This document shows positions 12,001-22,500 of a stretch of 64,000 nucleotides of DNA, one piece after another (position 1 is the stretch's first letter; each line of letters begins with the position of its first letter). The DNA lies in NCBI RefSeq assembly GCF_023101765.2, contig NC_064242.1, forward strand, positions 5,692,327-5,756,326, read 5' to 3'. The notes beneath the pieces are model-generated. The model saw only the letters and a list, made by a program, of their open reading frames with translations. It made no database searches and was not told the DNA's origin. Source of the DNA: Spodoptera frugiperda. Its lineage: Eukaryota > Arthropoda > Insecta > Lepidoptera > Noctuidae. Both the position numbers and the translations under genes were made by a program.

Positions 12001-14995
12001 CTCTAGTTGCTCTGCTGTCAAGAACCATTTTGGCAGCTCTGTTCAAAGCGTATAGTTCAGATTGGAAAACCGTGCAGGTAGGGTCCAGGCTAAAAGTGGA
12101 GAACACCGACTCACGACCCTCCTCCCACCAGGTCAAGGCAGAACCGACGCCTCCCTCAATTCTGCTTCCATCTGTGTATATCTGAGGGCCGGTAATTCCT
12201 CGGACGAGAGGTGTTCCAGAGTCATCGCTCTCCAGAAGCTCATAGTTGATAGATATTAATTTTGAGGGATGTGGCTGATCTAGGTAGTTAACCTGCCTTT
12301 CTAGCTCCTTATGAGGTGGTAAATAGTCTAGAGATAATCCTCTTTTAGTTAGATACAAACTGGCACACTCCTGGACTCTCAAGTCGAGTGGGAGAGTACC
12401 CGACAAGACTGTTGCTGATGTGAGCGACACTGTACGATACGCTCTGCAGATTTTTTGTGCAAATCCCCTTTGAAGAGCATTTAATTGTTTTTTAATCAAC
12501 TGTAGCTCCGTCACTGGGGCCCACACGTTTGCGGCGTAAAGTACAATCGGCTCAATGACCGCTACGTAGATTGTTCTCGTTATCTCGCCATTAAGACCCC
12601 ATGTCACTTTTGCTGCGCGTGCCAGCTGTTTGTAAATATCCGCAGCTTTTTTACACGTTGCGGATATGTGTGACCTGAAGGTGAGTTTTCTGTCTATGGT
12701 GAGGCCCAAGAGCTTTACCTCATCTACAAGGTTTATTCTGGTGCCTGTCATGAACAGTTCTGGGGGTTCAAAAACAAGCCTTTTTGTCAGCAGCATAGCG
12801 TTGGTTTTGCTTGCTCCGAACCTAAGCTTGTTGCTGACTCCCCATGCTGCAACTATTTCCAAGGCACTATTTACCGATTGCTCCAGTGCGCTCACCCTAT
12901 GGTTCGAGAATAAGAGAACGACGTCGTCCGCAAATGCCTGGCAATAAACTCCTTCACCTGTTAGTCTGTGTAGCAACGAATCGAGGATTAGGTTCCAAAA
13001 AGTGGGTCCACCTACGGACCCTTGTACACAGCCCTTATTTGTTCCCTTTTCGCTGCTGGCTCCGGCGAAGTTGACTTTGACTCTCCGTTCGCTGAGGTAG
13101 GAGTTTACCATGGCATACAGGTTTTTCGGACACTTCCTGGCTATCAGTTGATGTTTCAGGGCCGGCCACCAGGCGTTGTCAAAGGCGCCCTCTATGTCTA
13201 GTGACACCAGAACGACTATCTTTTTTTCATCCATCTCAGTTTTTATGCGGTTGACCAGATCATACAGTGCGTCTTCCGTTCCGCGTTGAGGCAGAAATCC
13301 ATACTGGTTTTTGTGAAGAGTTGGAAGGATGTGCCACTGGATTCTGCCTATCATCAGTTTCTCAACTATTTTTCCAAACACAGACAGAAGTCCAATTGGT
13401 CTGTAGGACTTTGGATTAGTGTAATCATCTTTGCCTGGTTTTCGGAGAACTATAACATGCGCAGATTTCCATTGCTTTGGGAAGTATGCCCGCTCTAAGC
13501 ATGAGTTCGCTATGGCAAGAAACACCTCCCGTCGACAATAAATAGCTTCTGCGCAGATATCAGCTGTCAGACCGTCGGCGCCGGGGGCTTTTTTAGGATT
13601 GATCTCGTTGAGAATCAAATCCAGTTCTGCCTGTGTAAAGTGAGGGTCGCTTTCCGACAGCTCCTCCATCCCACCTAGACATCTTCCATCCGTTAGTGCA
13701 CGAAGGTCAGCATGGCCGGGATCATCCGTGGAGGTAGTGTCATCAGGGTAAAAAGTTTTAGCCAACAATTCCGCTGACTTGTCCGGGTTCAGTGTTTGAC
13801 CCTCAGAATTTCTAAGCAGGGTGTTTTCTCTACATTTTGTTGTTTTCCTGATGACCCTGTATATCCCGTCCCACATGCTTTCCCTCTTTTGAGTCGAGCA
13901 GAACTCCCTCCAACTCTTCGTTTGTTCTTCATCGGCTTTTGACGTGTATGTTTCTTTTGCCCGCAAGTATTCCTCAATGACGAACTGTTTGCGAGAGGGA
14001 GCTGCGTTCCTTATCCTCCTTTTTCTTCGAAGCACGTCAGTTTTGAGATCCTCTAAAGAGCTCGTCCACCACGGGGGTTTTGATTTCCCTTTCCTCGGCT
14101 TATTTTTGGGTAGGGTGGCATCGCATACCTCCGTGATAGCATTTATGTAGGTCGTAATCACGGTTTCCAGCTCTTCAGGTGACTGAACACTCATGATACT
14201 TTCTGGAGTTATTTGTTTCTTCTCTAGAGAATCTCGCAGATGTGATCTAAATTTTGTCCAGTTTGCGTTTTTGGTGTTGTAGACTCTCGTTGTTATGGGC
14301 TTTGGGGGTTCCAATGCCTTTTCCAGCTGCAAGTCAAACGTTATGGCATTGTGGTCAGAGGTTGTAAGGCCTCTATCTACCATCCAGTTCTGAACTTTTG
14401 CTAGCAAAGATGTACTGCAGGCTGTAACGTCCACTATGCTTGTGAAAAGTCGGTCCCCTCTGAGTGCTTCGAAAGTTGGTGTATCCCCTGTGTTGAGAAT
14501 GTGGAGGTCCATTTCGTTTAGGAACGAATTATAATCTGCTCCCCTCTGGTTCTCCGAGGCGCTGCCCCACCACGGGCTCCAGGCGTTCACGTCTCCAGCT
14601 ACGATGATATTTTTTGTGGTCAGTTTAGATATGGACTCCTTTAAGCGGGTTAAATTTAGATGTATGTCTTGGTCCCCCTCAAGGTAAACCGATATCACTC
14701 CAAGCCGCAGGCTACCTGAGACCAACAGTATTGCTACTTCAGTTTCTGTTACAAGCTGAGGATCATGTATAGTCCTCAGCTGGTCTGAGAAAACGATTAC
14801 GGCCGCTTTTACTGGCTTTTGTCGATTCATAGTACACTGAATTATTCTTGTGCCAGGGTATTCTTGCATTTCACCAGTGTTCCCTACGTAAGGTTCCTGA
14901 ACCAGTGCTACAGATATACCTTTTTTCTCCGCAACTTGTAGCAATTCTATAGTGGCTAGCCTGGAGCGATGCAGGTTTGCTTGGATGATACGCAT
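9026..14995 (-). CDS. LINE ORF2: endonuclease-RT-RNase H-SF1 helicase
   Basis: Polyprotein of 1989 residues from the first ATG at 14995; the frame opens earlier with no other ATG. Domains in order: AP-type endonuclease (about 1-220; N7, E34, D135/N137, SDH ending at 215); reverse transcriptase (about 510-765; D600 in LDIEGAFDNAWW, FADD at 688-691); RNase H (about 938-1065; D942, E980, D1004, H1047, D1057); CCHC knuckle (C1155, C1157, H1167, C1172). A further 800 residues follow, well beyond the usual R1 ORF2. About 1225-1540 is unassigned, with a Gln-rich stretch near 1448-1462. About 1545-1685 looks like a helicase accessory region. A complete superfamily 1 helicase follows (Walker A GVPGCGKTT at 1688-1696, DEA 1760-1762, GDINQLPF 1786-1793, THEAQG-type motif V near 1893-1899, SRH 1929-1931). 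Its closest look is to tobamovirus-like RNA virus helicases. Endonuclease and RT give nicking and target-primed reverse transcription; the helicase role is unknown. Confidence 0.93.
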   Translation of the reverse strand: MRIIQANLHRSRLATIELLQVAEKKGISVALVQEPYVGNTGEMQEYPGTRIIQCTMNRQKPVKAAVIVFSDQLRTIHDPQLVTETEVAILLVSGSLRLGVISVYLEGDQDIHLNLTRLKESISKLTTKNIIVAGDVNAWSPWWGSASENQRGADYNSFLNEMDLHILNTGDTPTFEALRGDRLFTSIVDVTACSTSLLAKVQNWMVDRGLTTSDHNAITFDLQLEKALEPPKPITTRVYNTKNANWTKFRSHLRDSLEKKQITPESIMSVQSPEELETVITTYINAITEVCDATLPKNKPRKGKSKPPWWTSSLEDLKTDVLRRKRRIRNAAPSRKQFVIEEYLRAKETYTSKADEEQTKSWREFCSTQKRESMWDGIYRVIRKTTKCRENTLLRNSEGQTLNPDKSAELLAKTFYPDDTTSTDDPGHADLRALTDGRCLGGMEELSESDPHFTQAELDLILNEINPKKAPGADGLTADICAEAIYCRREVFLAIANSCLERAYFPKQWKSAHVIVLRKPGKDDYTNPKSYRPIGLLSVFGKIVEKLMIGRIQWHILPTLHKNQYGFLPQRGTEDALYDLVNRIKTEMDEKKIVVLVSLDIEGAFDNAWWPALKHQLIARKCPKNLYAMVNSYLSERRVKVNFAGASSEKGTNKGCVQGSVGGPTFWNLILDSLLHRLTGEGVYCQAFADDVVLLFSNHRVSALEQSVNSALEIVAAWGVSNKLRFGASKTNAMLLTKRLVFEPPELFMTGTRINLVDEVKLLGLTIDRKLTFRSHISATCKKAADIYKQLARAAKVTWGLNGEITRTIYVAVIEPIVLYAANVWAPVTELQLIKKQLNALQRGFAQKICRAYRTVSLTSATVLSGTLPLDLRVQECASLYLTKRGLSLDYLPPHKELERQVNYLDQPHPSKLISINYELLESDDSGTPLVRGITGPQIYTDGSRIEGGVGSALTWWEEGRESVFSTFSLDPTCTVFQSELYALNRAAKMVLDSRATRVNIMSDSRSSLDILKNPKVTHRLAKEIKQCVETVEEQGREIRFYWLRAHVGTAGNERADELAKIAAKKKNNTTADYCMVPMSYVKKKIRDETIRKWQDRYTTSTTGQVTKTFLPDVNEAYRLVRSTKLTPAQVQALTGHGGIAEYLHRFKLKENAGCECDLTISESVWHIILDCPRFLAARSSLEAQIDTNLDTSNLSAILADKVKRPHFLSYIDTIFSRAAERNSTLNNRHQIATLENQLTTATAVPETPRTNEPLIINEKQILLHGERGTKGIRLRGVALFMNTSSERLGIAFCEKRNSKWLTISPGLASLINGSTSRTSMRRKVYDALPDMKLLGRSCRLLRTRNKTIAMFSSVDSITCFAQACGVLSGVGEWGDVEGIHSRIISVDAAVVAYEKGKTADLMGCIRASEHHEVIVYEDRGEDLSFLKRSVQRQLRVDSPSGSERLQQQYLQQSALQQQQRATERENKKLQSRGRMWAITTSICSVTGLIASPFRKNASKSTQGSESCPTQIQSAHSRSSPTRAAMGHVCPPKLRQAATPRDHLINAFLEFVAVIEATKQVNLRNCEAILQTYLQGNELILDDRLEAAEAVIYDNNTSRVLRGTSISRSMAAYNATAGFVSLDEKESNRCGVVKFKTPPNDSLVVVAKCTRIMLDDGILEMAKSISESGPDGITFESWCTPRFHWTNGVPGCGKTTWIVDQFDADKDLIVTTTTEAANDLRGKLSCRFGGLLVKSRVRTMASILVNGLKGRESCTRLMVDEALMNHFGAVVMAARITLAKEVLLIGDINQLPFIDRDNLFPLHYGRPTHITPISQELLCTHRNPMDVAYALNTVYSGIYSSRSGVRSLETKRFSGAMIPKSLPDTLYLVHTQAEKESLKNQGYGSGEGSRILTIHEAQGLSSAKVVVVNTATKRQKIHDSVPHAVVAISRHTHSCIYYTDNCDDAISKLIRRAAEESDHRIMDYNLKMAIKHRDAAVLGALLGEKCSLD

Positions 14996-15047
14996 TCTGC
15001 CGTTGTTCACCTTTGAGGGGGTTGCGTCCTGATTCGCCTGGTCAACT

Positions 15048-17111
15048 TTAGCAATATGATATGCGGGAGCGTGCTATAGCATCCCATTTTTGACGTTCTC
15101 GACAGACTTCGCTGAAGGCATTATGCGTTGTCTCCGGCCCAACTCCCTGCGCCCTCAAGCAATTCCTGCACGTCGGCGGTTTGTTCGAAAGCCTATTTGG
15201 GCATTTCTCCCAAGTGTGTGGGTCTCCACAGTGGCTACAGACATGTTCTTTAGCCTGACAAACGGCTTTTGTGTGACCGTATTCCAGACATTTGTTGCAT
15301 TGTACCAGTGGGGATTGGTCGAACACTGGTCTCCTCTGCAATCCCACATAGATTTTACCGGCCTCCAGGAATCGCTTGTGGGTACCCGGTGACAATTCCA
15401 ATACTGGGTGACACTCATGTGGGTTTCGTGCCTTTTTTCTGTACTTCACCCTTATGATGTTGTCTTGCATACTGACGTCACCCAGAAGATGTTTGTTTTG
15501 GGCAAGTATGAGTTCTACTAGCTCTGCGTCAGTATGGTAGGACAGCACATCCGCTATTCTGAGCAGTGGGTTACTTGCTTTGGCAACTTCCACTTTGAGG
15601 TCGTCCTTCTTTTGGACCTGGCTTTGGACCAACTTCATGTCTTCTTTGGTGCTACAGCTGATAACTATCTTTTGGTTCTTAGCCTTTCTCACCTTTTCCA
15701 CTTTTGCTCCGGTTTTTTTACAGTCCAGAGCAACCCTTATTTTTTCAATTACATTGTCCCCTGTGTTTTTGGGGTCGGTTGAACTGATTATAAGGGTGTG
15801 GTTTGGTTTGTGGACAGGTGGTTTGGATGCCACTTGCGCATACGTAGGTTGACGGATTTGTTTGACAATGTCTGCCAATGCCATTTCCGTACACACGCTG
15901 TGTGCAGGTGGGGGAGGCGTTCGCTCTTTGAGCTGCCTCATTGTCCGCAGTTCTGACGATACTGCATCCAGGCGCTCGGTGATAGGCTGAAGATTCTGTT
16001 CTAATTGAGGAGCTTGTGCCGATAGTGTGGAGGCGTCTCTGATGTGATCCGCTATGATGTTCATAGTTTTTTTAAGTTCGACTATGTCGTCCTCAATTTT
16101 TTGCTGGCTTTGGTTTGTTATTTCTGCTGGAACATTTTGCTCACGAGAACCTAACTTATCATTAATCTCTTGGCTTACTATCTGGAGGGTGGTGGTATTT
16201 TCTATGGCCTTGTGTTGCCATCTGCGCAGTTCGTCTAGTTGCTGTGACAATGTTTGTACTGTCGTGAGCAACTTAGCCTGTTTTTCTTCAAGAGATTTGA
16301 GGTCTGTTTGAGATTTCTGTGGGGATTTGTGACTTAGGTTTAGTTTCGTCACAGTTGCATTAATCTCTTTTGTTGTTCTTTCGATGTCTTCTATCCTCTT
16401 GTACGGTTCCATTGTCTCATAGCCCAGCCAAGCACGGATACCCTTTATTTCTTTGAGGCTCACTGTTAAATCGTTTCGGGCCAATGCTATTTCTGAGGTC
16501 AGTTCTTTTGTTACCTCAGCAATTTTTTTGTTGTGGGCCCTCTCGATTGCAATAATTTCCCGTGCATGACGAGACCTTTCCTTCTCCAGGTTTAGCATAT
16601 GTCGTGACCTGGAATCTGAAAGAGCGAGACAAGTTTCGTAAAGGGACTGAAGACACTCTATTGCCGTTACTTTAAATTCTCGCTTCATGTTCCCGGCAGA
16701 TTCCAGCGCTGTTTTGCCCCGCTGCAGCTGTTCGTTGGCATATTTGTTAGCCAGGTCCATGGTAATGCCCGAGCGTTGTCTGTCTGTGGTTAGCATGCTC
16801 TTTCTTCCTTGCAAGTCTGACGCATCCTGAGATCCGATTTCCCAGGCTTCGTCGTCTGAAAGGATGTCTGCCTGTTCCCAGATTTCTACTTTTTTTATTG
16901 CTTCTGTAGCTTGGCAGGAAGGTGAGCGAGTCGTAGATCCGTCGTTCATGGATGACGTCCCTGCCATGGCCATCAAATGGTTTGGTGTACGCGAAGTCAG
17001 TGACGCACACCCGGACCGCGGAATGCTCGTCACTGTTTTTTTTACAGGAGATGGTGATGTGATTGTGATGGCGGCTGAGCGCTTACCGCGTGTGCTGCTA
17101 GTGGTAGACAT
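15048..17111 (-). CDS. LINE ORF1: gag-like nucleic-acid-binding protein
   Basis: Protein of 687 residues; start ATG at 17111, stop TAA at 15048. The N-terminal 100 residues are Ser/Thr-rich and probably disordered. About 150-400 is rich in charged and leucine residues with heptad-like spacing, likely coiled coil. About 435-505 looks like an RRM fold of R1/jockey-type ORF1 proteins (begins near HTLIISSTDPKN). Three zinc knuckles end the protein: C605-C608-H613-C618, C625-C628-(H632)-C637 and C648-C651-H663-C670. Such proteins coat the LINE RNA in a ribonucleoprotein and help bring it to chromatin. ORF2 starts 52 bases after this stop codon, in the +1 frame relative to ORF1. No frame breaks are seen. 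Confidence 0.9.
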   Translation of the reverse strand: MSTTSSTRGKRSAAITITSPSPVKKTVTSIPRSGCASLTSRTPNHLMAMAGTSSMNDGSTTRSPSCQATEAIKKVEIWEQADILSDDEAWEIGSQDASDLQGRKSMLTTDRQRSGITMDLANKYANEQLQRGKTALESAGNMKREFKVTAIECLQSLYETCLALSDSRSRHMLNLEKERSRHAREIIAIERAHNKKIAEVTKELTSEIALARNDLTVSLKEIKGIRAWLGYETMEPYKRIEDIERTTKEINATVTKLNLSHKSPQKSQTDLKSLEEKQAKLLTTVQTLSQQLDELRRWQHKAIENTTTLQIVSQEINDKLGSREQNVPAEITNQSQQKIEDDIVELKKTMNIIADHIRDASTLSAQAPQLEQNLQPITERLDAVSSELRTMRQLKERTPPPPAHSVCTEMALADIVKQIRQPTYAQVASKPPVHKPNHTLIISSTDPKNTGDNVIEKIRVALDCKKTGAKVEKVRKAKNQKIVISCSTKEDMKLVQSQVQKKDDLKVEVAKASNPLLRIADVLSYHTDAELVELILAQNKHLLGDVSMQDNIIRVKYRKKARNPHECHPVLELSPGTHKRFLEAGKIYVGLQRRPVFDQSPLVQCNKCLEYGHTKAVCQAKEHVCSHCGDPHTWEKCPNRLSNKPPTCRNCLRAQGVGPETTHNAFSEVCRERQKWDAIARSRISYC

Positions 17112-18020
17112 TTTTAGTCTTTGTGTAAAATATAAAAAAGAGGGGGAAATGTGTATGCAGTCTAGTCTAACAGAATGTTTGTTTTGTTACAATGTTGTTT
17201 GTTAGTATTTTATAGATTATGTTAGTTTATTTTCTAGGGATTATTGTTGGTATTGTTAATCTATGAAGTATGATAGTATCCGACTGGTCCGCTGATGTCC
17301 TGCAGTGGTCGGGGTGTGGTGATGTAGCGCGCACGGCCCGACGTGTGTAGAACCACTGGTGTGATTGGTCCTGATGTTCCGTTCGTCGATTGTGAAGTCC
17401 GCTCCTCCTCGCGCGGGGCCAAACAGATGTTGCCTTTCCCAATTGTTGACGACCAGTTTTTACGGTCTATGTCAATGGGTCGGATATTTAGCCCTTAGCG
17501 CCGCAATTCTTGTGTGCAATGGAATTTGATGTGTCAGCAGTTTTGCAGTAGTCAGTTGTTATCGCCTTTGATTAATATGTTGATATATACGAACGTGCTG
17601 ACGGCGCGTGCCTGAATGAAGGTCACGTTCGTGCGTTTGAGATGCGGCGATTTGTAATAATTGTTGATATTATTACCGAAACATATGGTATTATTTGTTT
17701 TGATGTTTGTTTAGGGACAGAGAGTCTCTTTGCCCTTAGTAGTGCCTGCAGGTTGTGATGCGGCTATACCAATGTTCAGTTTCGCCGGAACGAGGTGATT
17801 ACACTGACCTTTCTGGGTTTTATTGCTGAGTACCAGGAGTCTGGCTCTTTATTCCTGATCCTGTTGAGTTCCAGATTTGCCCACACGGTCGCTGATGCGT
17901 TGAGTATTTAACTTTCACTTTCTAACGATCACACGCGAATAGCTCAAAAATATACTATTTATAGCAATTTTTACGCGGAGCTAGATGTTTCTTGTTCAAG
18001 AGTCGTACGTGTTCTCTTCG
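17112..18020 (-). other. 5' UTR and presumed internal promoter of the R1-clade LINE
   Basis: About 900 bp from the right target-site duplication to the ORF1 start. Insect LINEs of this kind carry an internal RNA polymerase II promoter at their first bases; on the minus strand this copy begins CGAAGAGAACACGTACGACT. No long conserved frame is present. Confidence 0.65.
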
Positions 18021-18032
18021 TTCGTTCAGCAG
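18021..18032. repeat. Target-site duplication, right copy
   Basis: TTCGTTCAGCAG, matching 8472-8483; fixes the 5' end of the LINE at about 18020. Confidence 0.85.
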
Positions 18033-18034
18033 TT

Positions 18035-19344
18035 CAACTACACACTAACACATTACACACTCACATTTTGCTCTATATCAAAGAACAGTACTCAAAACTC
18101 AACAACCCAAATTCAAACACCCTTGAAACTAAAATCAATCAAGTCATGCTAAGCTACGGGGTCGCTACCCACAGTAGGTATACGATAATGATTCCAAGAC
18201 GCCGGAAGAAATTACTTTACCTACTCCGACCATCATCAATCATCGCTTCCGAATGTGTTGATCGGCGAAATGTAACGTTTGATCCCCGTCTACGGTCCTG
18301 TGACCTTCAGGGATCACAATTGCTTTTGAGATTTAGTTTTATGGACCAGTGTTTTTGACATGGTTTGACTTAAAGTCTTTTATTTGAGTTCTAGGTTAGG
18401 AATGTAGGCCTGTAATCCTTTTATGTGTGTGGGATGGTATTGCCTAAAATGTTTTTTTAGTGGCCTGGTGTATCTGTGGATTATCTTTGTCTGTCGAATG
18501 CTATTATTCTTTTATCTGTGAACAATTAAGTTATCTCATGTGACGATATTTAAAAAAGTAAAATAGCTTTGCATATATTGGAGCTAGATGCTAGAGAGGC
18601 GTATCACGAGTATTGTTTTATATTAAGTATATGCAAAAGATATTTTTCACATGAATACAGATACTTACTCCTTAGAGATGAGTAATCAAACTTACACCGA
18701 AATTCTTTAATTTTAATTTGTAGACATACTACAACTAAAACTAAATTTGGATTCAACGTATTCAAACAAAGTGATAAAGAAACTTAAAAACTTAAAAATG
18801 GCCTCAATAATTGATGCAAACACTAAAAAACATGAAAATCCAACCATACCTAAACATTAATAAAAGCCAGAATATTTCCTAAGCGTAATCTGAATACTAA
18901 AGTAGACGCTATACTGAATGAACCGAGCTGAGCCAATCATCTTTGCGTAAGAGATCCGAGCTTTGCGCTTTCCAGGCGGCACATAGATTAATCGAGAACC
19001 TTCTAGGTATTTTTTCGGTAAAAATGTTTGACTTCTTAAAATGTTTTCTTGGAATACAATGAATTAGATCTTTGAACACTTATAGCAACTACAACAGAAC
19101 TGTGAAACGAGGCCATGAGGCAAGTGTTTTATCTAGAACCAATGCTTTATCCTAAAATTTCTCGGAAATTCTTTTCAACTTAATATTACCAATTTAGTCA
19201 CTTAACAGAATTTTGATAATATCACCGAGTAGTATCTTATTAATATGATAGATTATATAACATTTTCTTTTTCTTTTCTATAAAAGTACTTTTGACTGAA
19301 CTTTTCAAAGGCTACACAATTTAAGCTGATTTTTTTACCAGTAA
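18035..19344. other. Non-coding DNA, no feature seen
   Basis: Continuation of the pre-insertion target sequence. A 96-codon open frame near 18068-18358 has no recognisable protein features and is probably chance. Confidence 0.5.
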
Positions 19345-19505
19345 ACTCCATGGGATCTGCGTTCTACCTAGCGGGTAACCGGGGCTCCGGCTTGAAACGT
19401 AAGAGAAAAAACGGGGCGGTTTTCAATCAGTAGGAGTCTGACACTTCCTCTACCTCTCCCCATTCAGGGCGGGAGACGACATTGGATGAATTTCTATCCT
19501 TAAAA
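19345..19505 (+). repeat. Dispersed repeat of the 'gagtctgacact' family
   Basis: Carries 'ctacctagcgggtaaccggg', 'ctccggcttgaaa', 'acggggcggttttcaatcag', 'gagtctgacacttcctct' and an A-rich end. Other copies lie at 26035, 27380, 36726, 38044 and 38672 (plus) and 51940 (minus). It looks like a short, SINE-sized non-coding repeat of moths. Confidence 0.65.
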
Positions 19506-22500
19506 ACAATTTCGTCTTGTTCTCAACATTTGACTGATGTGCTCACCCAAAACTATCTAGTTTTCACCAAAAGATTAACATCATATTAGTTATCAAGAAA
19601 CGGCCTGTCAACCGTATGAACGGCAGGGTGCAAATCCAGCGTAATCCATCAGATAGACCCTTGATACCCATATTATCTTGTCACGAAAGTAGTGCTCAGA
19701 AAAAATAGCTTAGCAGAATAATGTTTTATTTATAGCTAACTTTATCACACAGAAACTTTATATAGAGTATTTATATCCGACCCGAGTGTCGTTTCACTTA
19801 AAGCAAAGTCACACATAACTCTTTGTTACACTGACAATTTCAATCCTTGGGTTAAATCAAAAGGATTTGGATAAAACTAATAACGCCCTGTGGATGCGAT
19901 TTTAGGTGTCTGGGTAGAAATAGTGGAAAAATACGGCGAGCAAACTCCGAGAAAAAGAGATATACAGTTCCAAGCAGAAACATAAATAGAATACACGTTC
20001 ATAGAATAAAAATTTGATCGGCTTAATTTTTTCGATAATAAGTTTTACAGCACATTCAAACCTGCAAAAATATTGGTGTTGATCAAATTACATTTCAACA
20101 ATTTTTAACTTCTGTTACGTCTACGTTTTCATTTAATCTATGTAGAAATCGAAAGATTTGACGTAGATACTTACCCATAGCCACATAAATACTGTACTAC
20201 TATAAAAAAATGCCCTACGCTTTCAAATTTGCCCCCTAAGTGTTAGGATATTAGATTAAAGTTTGTTTCAAGAAGAGTTAGGATCCTCACTATTGACTTT
20301 TTAAAAACAAACCCCCATTCAATCCATTTTCGATCATAAAGTTACTATCATAAAGTGCAATGTGGTCGCAGACATAAGTCTGTAGACCTGATGTGCTTGC
20401 TTTAAACCGGGTTTTAAAGGAAAGTGAGTAGCATTTTAAAGTAAAGAATCGATTACTGAGCTCTTGACATGATTATCTAGAATTTTCTTGAGAGCACTAT
20501 AAATAAATTTTATTATTAGAAATTCAACATTTTCGTCGTAAAGTTTTATCAAACTAATTTTCTGATATATTTTATCCAAAGATTCAGTAAGAAATGTTTC
20601 ACATAGTCACTACGCAACTAATATGTTGGCTCAAGTTACTTACATAAGTATCATTTACCTTTTCCGGGTGAAACACGAAACAGGTGTTATAATATTGGTT
20701 CTATTAACCTATTTTGGAGGTCACTCACCCTACAACTTATACGCACCTAAACATACTACCGTGTTACGTGTTAAGAGGACATAGTAAATATAAGAAAATG
20801 GTAAAACCTATTTTAGGTACCAAAAAAATCTAGGTTACTCATCCTTGTAACTTAATCTAGTAAAGAGGCGATGACATAATTACTAGCCAAAAGTATTAGC
20901 CAAGAATATACCTAAAAAAACAATATTTGTAAGTATTTATTCAAAAAATCTGGGTAAACATTCAACTGAGCTACTAGATATTGGTTCTAAGTATACCTCA
21001 CTATCACGCTAATTGTTTAGTGACGTCATCACGTCCCTTGTTTTGACGAACTAATGAAAGGTTACCGACAACGAATGGGATCATCCCTTATCACACTCGA
21101 CCCGTTCTATGGGAGGCGATTAAGAGATTATACCCTTATGAACTGGTTAGATAAGATAATAAACCCAAACTATGATTATATGTATATGTCGGGTTGAAAA
21201 ATAAACACACCTGAGTATAAGGGTTGTTCTGAGTGCCTAACTACGTTCAATTTTGCTTTTATTTAATCTTCGCAATTTATCATTTGCTACAACTTCATGT
21301 GTGAGATAATATATAAATAACTAGTTTTGTTGTGTTTAATAGCTAGATTGAAAAATATTTTGATGATATTTTTAATCGACTTCAATAAAAAGAGGTTCTC
21401 AGTTTGATCTGTAAGTATGAATGTTTGTGCGCAATCATCTTGAGTTTGGCAGAACCGATTTTGATGTAGTTTTCAGCATAGTATATTTCAGACAAGAGAA
21501 CATTTTAGGTATATTCCTCGACTTAAAATATGGAGTCTCGCACTTTAACTTCCAAATATGGTTCCCTTATTAAAAAAAAATTATAGGTATATATTTTCTT
21601 TTGGATTCAAAATAATGTGAGTAACTTTTATCTAGTAAATATTTCACTAGTACAACTGACAAGTCTTAACATCCCGAGACTCTTTCGTGTAGCGGAAAGC
21701 ACGTGAATCCGTTGATTCCGGTTGGTGTACAAATATATACAACTTCTTGATAGTTGGATAGAAAATCTCACTACAGTTTTTGGTAAAAATATTATGTAGG
21801 TATTTATTTACTTTATTTTGAAAAATGTACATCATAATATGTGTACCTAGGAGTACTATCATACTAGGCACAGACTGCTATTACAACTATAGTACACGTC
21901 CTTTTAGTACCTTGTAGTCAGAAATACGTAAAAACACAAATATATGACTATTAACAATATTGCTAAGATATGGCGATATCCCCTTAAGATCATTAGTAAG
22001 AATCATCTCTTAAGCAATGTCACGTCCTGAAAAACATAAGATTAAATTAATAGGAAAAAATTGACGATCAGTTTTGTCAAGGAAAATTAAGTAATTGGTT
22101 TTTCTTTGAGAATTAGGAATAAAAGACGATTTTCGACTTAATGTTAATATTGTAAGGTATATATCTCATGGACAGCCAACAGCTGTGACTTCAAAGGACA
22201 GCCTCGTGCCATCTCTACTACCTACTAGTTGTCGTTTCTAAGAAACCTAAATTGGATTACCCTTAGCTTCAATCGATCTATTTAAGACTACTGTGTATAC
22301 CTATATACTTTACAAGGAGTTTCCGGGTTTATGTAATAACAATTATGAGAACCGATTCGTAAGAAGTCATCTATCAATGTTGAAATACAATACTGAAAAA
22401 GTTTTTTTTTTTTTAATAAAAGGTTATCTATTTATGCTCATAACTTCACCTACATAAAAATTAAGATAATTATTAAATAACATAGCTAAAAATAAAATAA

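Larger units (their letters stand above)
8472..18034 (-). mobile_element. Full-length R1-clade LINE with viral-type helicase
   Basis: A complete non-LTR retrotransposon of about 9.5 kb read on the minus strand: 5' UTR (18020-17112), ORF1 (17111-15048), ORF2 (14995-9026), 3' UTR (9025-8504) and a 20-base poly(A) tail seen as T at 8484-8503. The 12-base direct repeat TTCGTTCAGCAG at 8472-8483 and 18021-18032 (14 if two T of the tail are counted) is the target-site duplication. Both ORFs are uninterrupted, so the copy looks young and potentially active. Clade assignment rests on two ORFs, an APE endonuclease, the motif LDIEGAFDNAWW in the RT, an RNase H domain and gag-type zinc knuckles. The insertion site is not rDNA or TTAGG telomere repeat, so site preference is unclear. 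Confidence 0.93.

Noticed and set aside
16864..17205. 113-codon plus-strand frame over the LINE 5' region
   Set aside because: Antisense to ORF1 and the 5' UTR, with no independent support.
9026..17442. Many open frames of 60-120 codons on the plus strand and in other minus frames
   Set aside because: Shadows of the LINE ORF1 and ORF2; they lack domains, and the opposite frames carry unmistakable EN, RT and RNase H motifs.
18021..18034. Possible R1-type insertion in rDNA or telomere repeats
   Set aside because: The target TTCGTTCAGCAG and its surroundings show neither 28S rRNA sequence nor TTAGG repeats.
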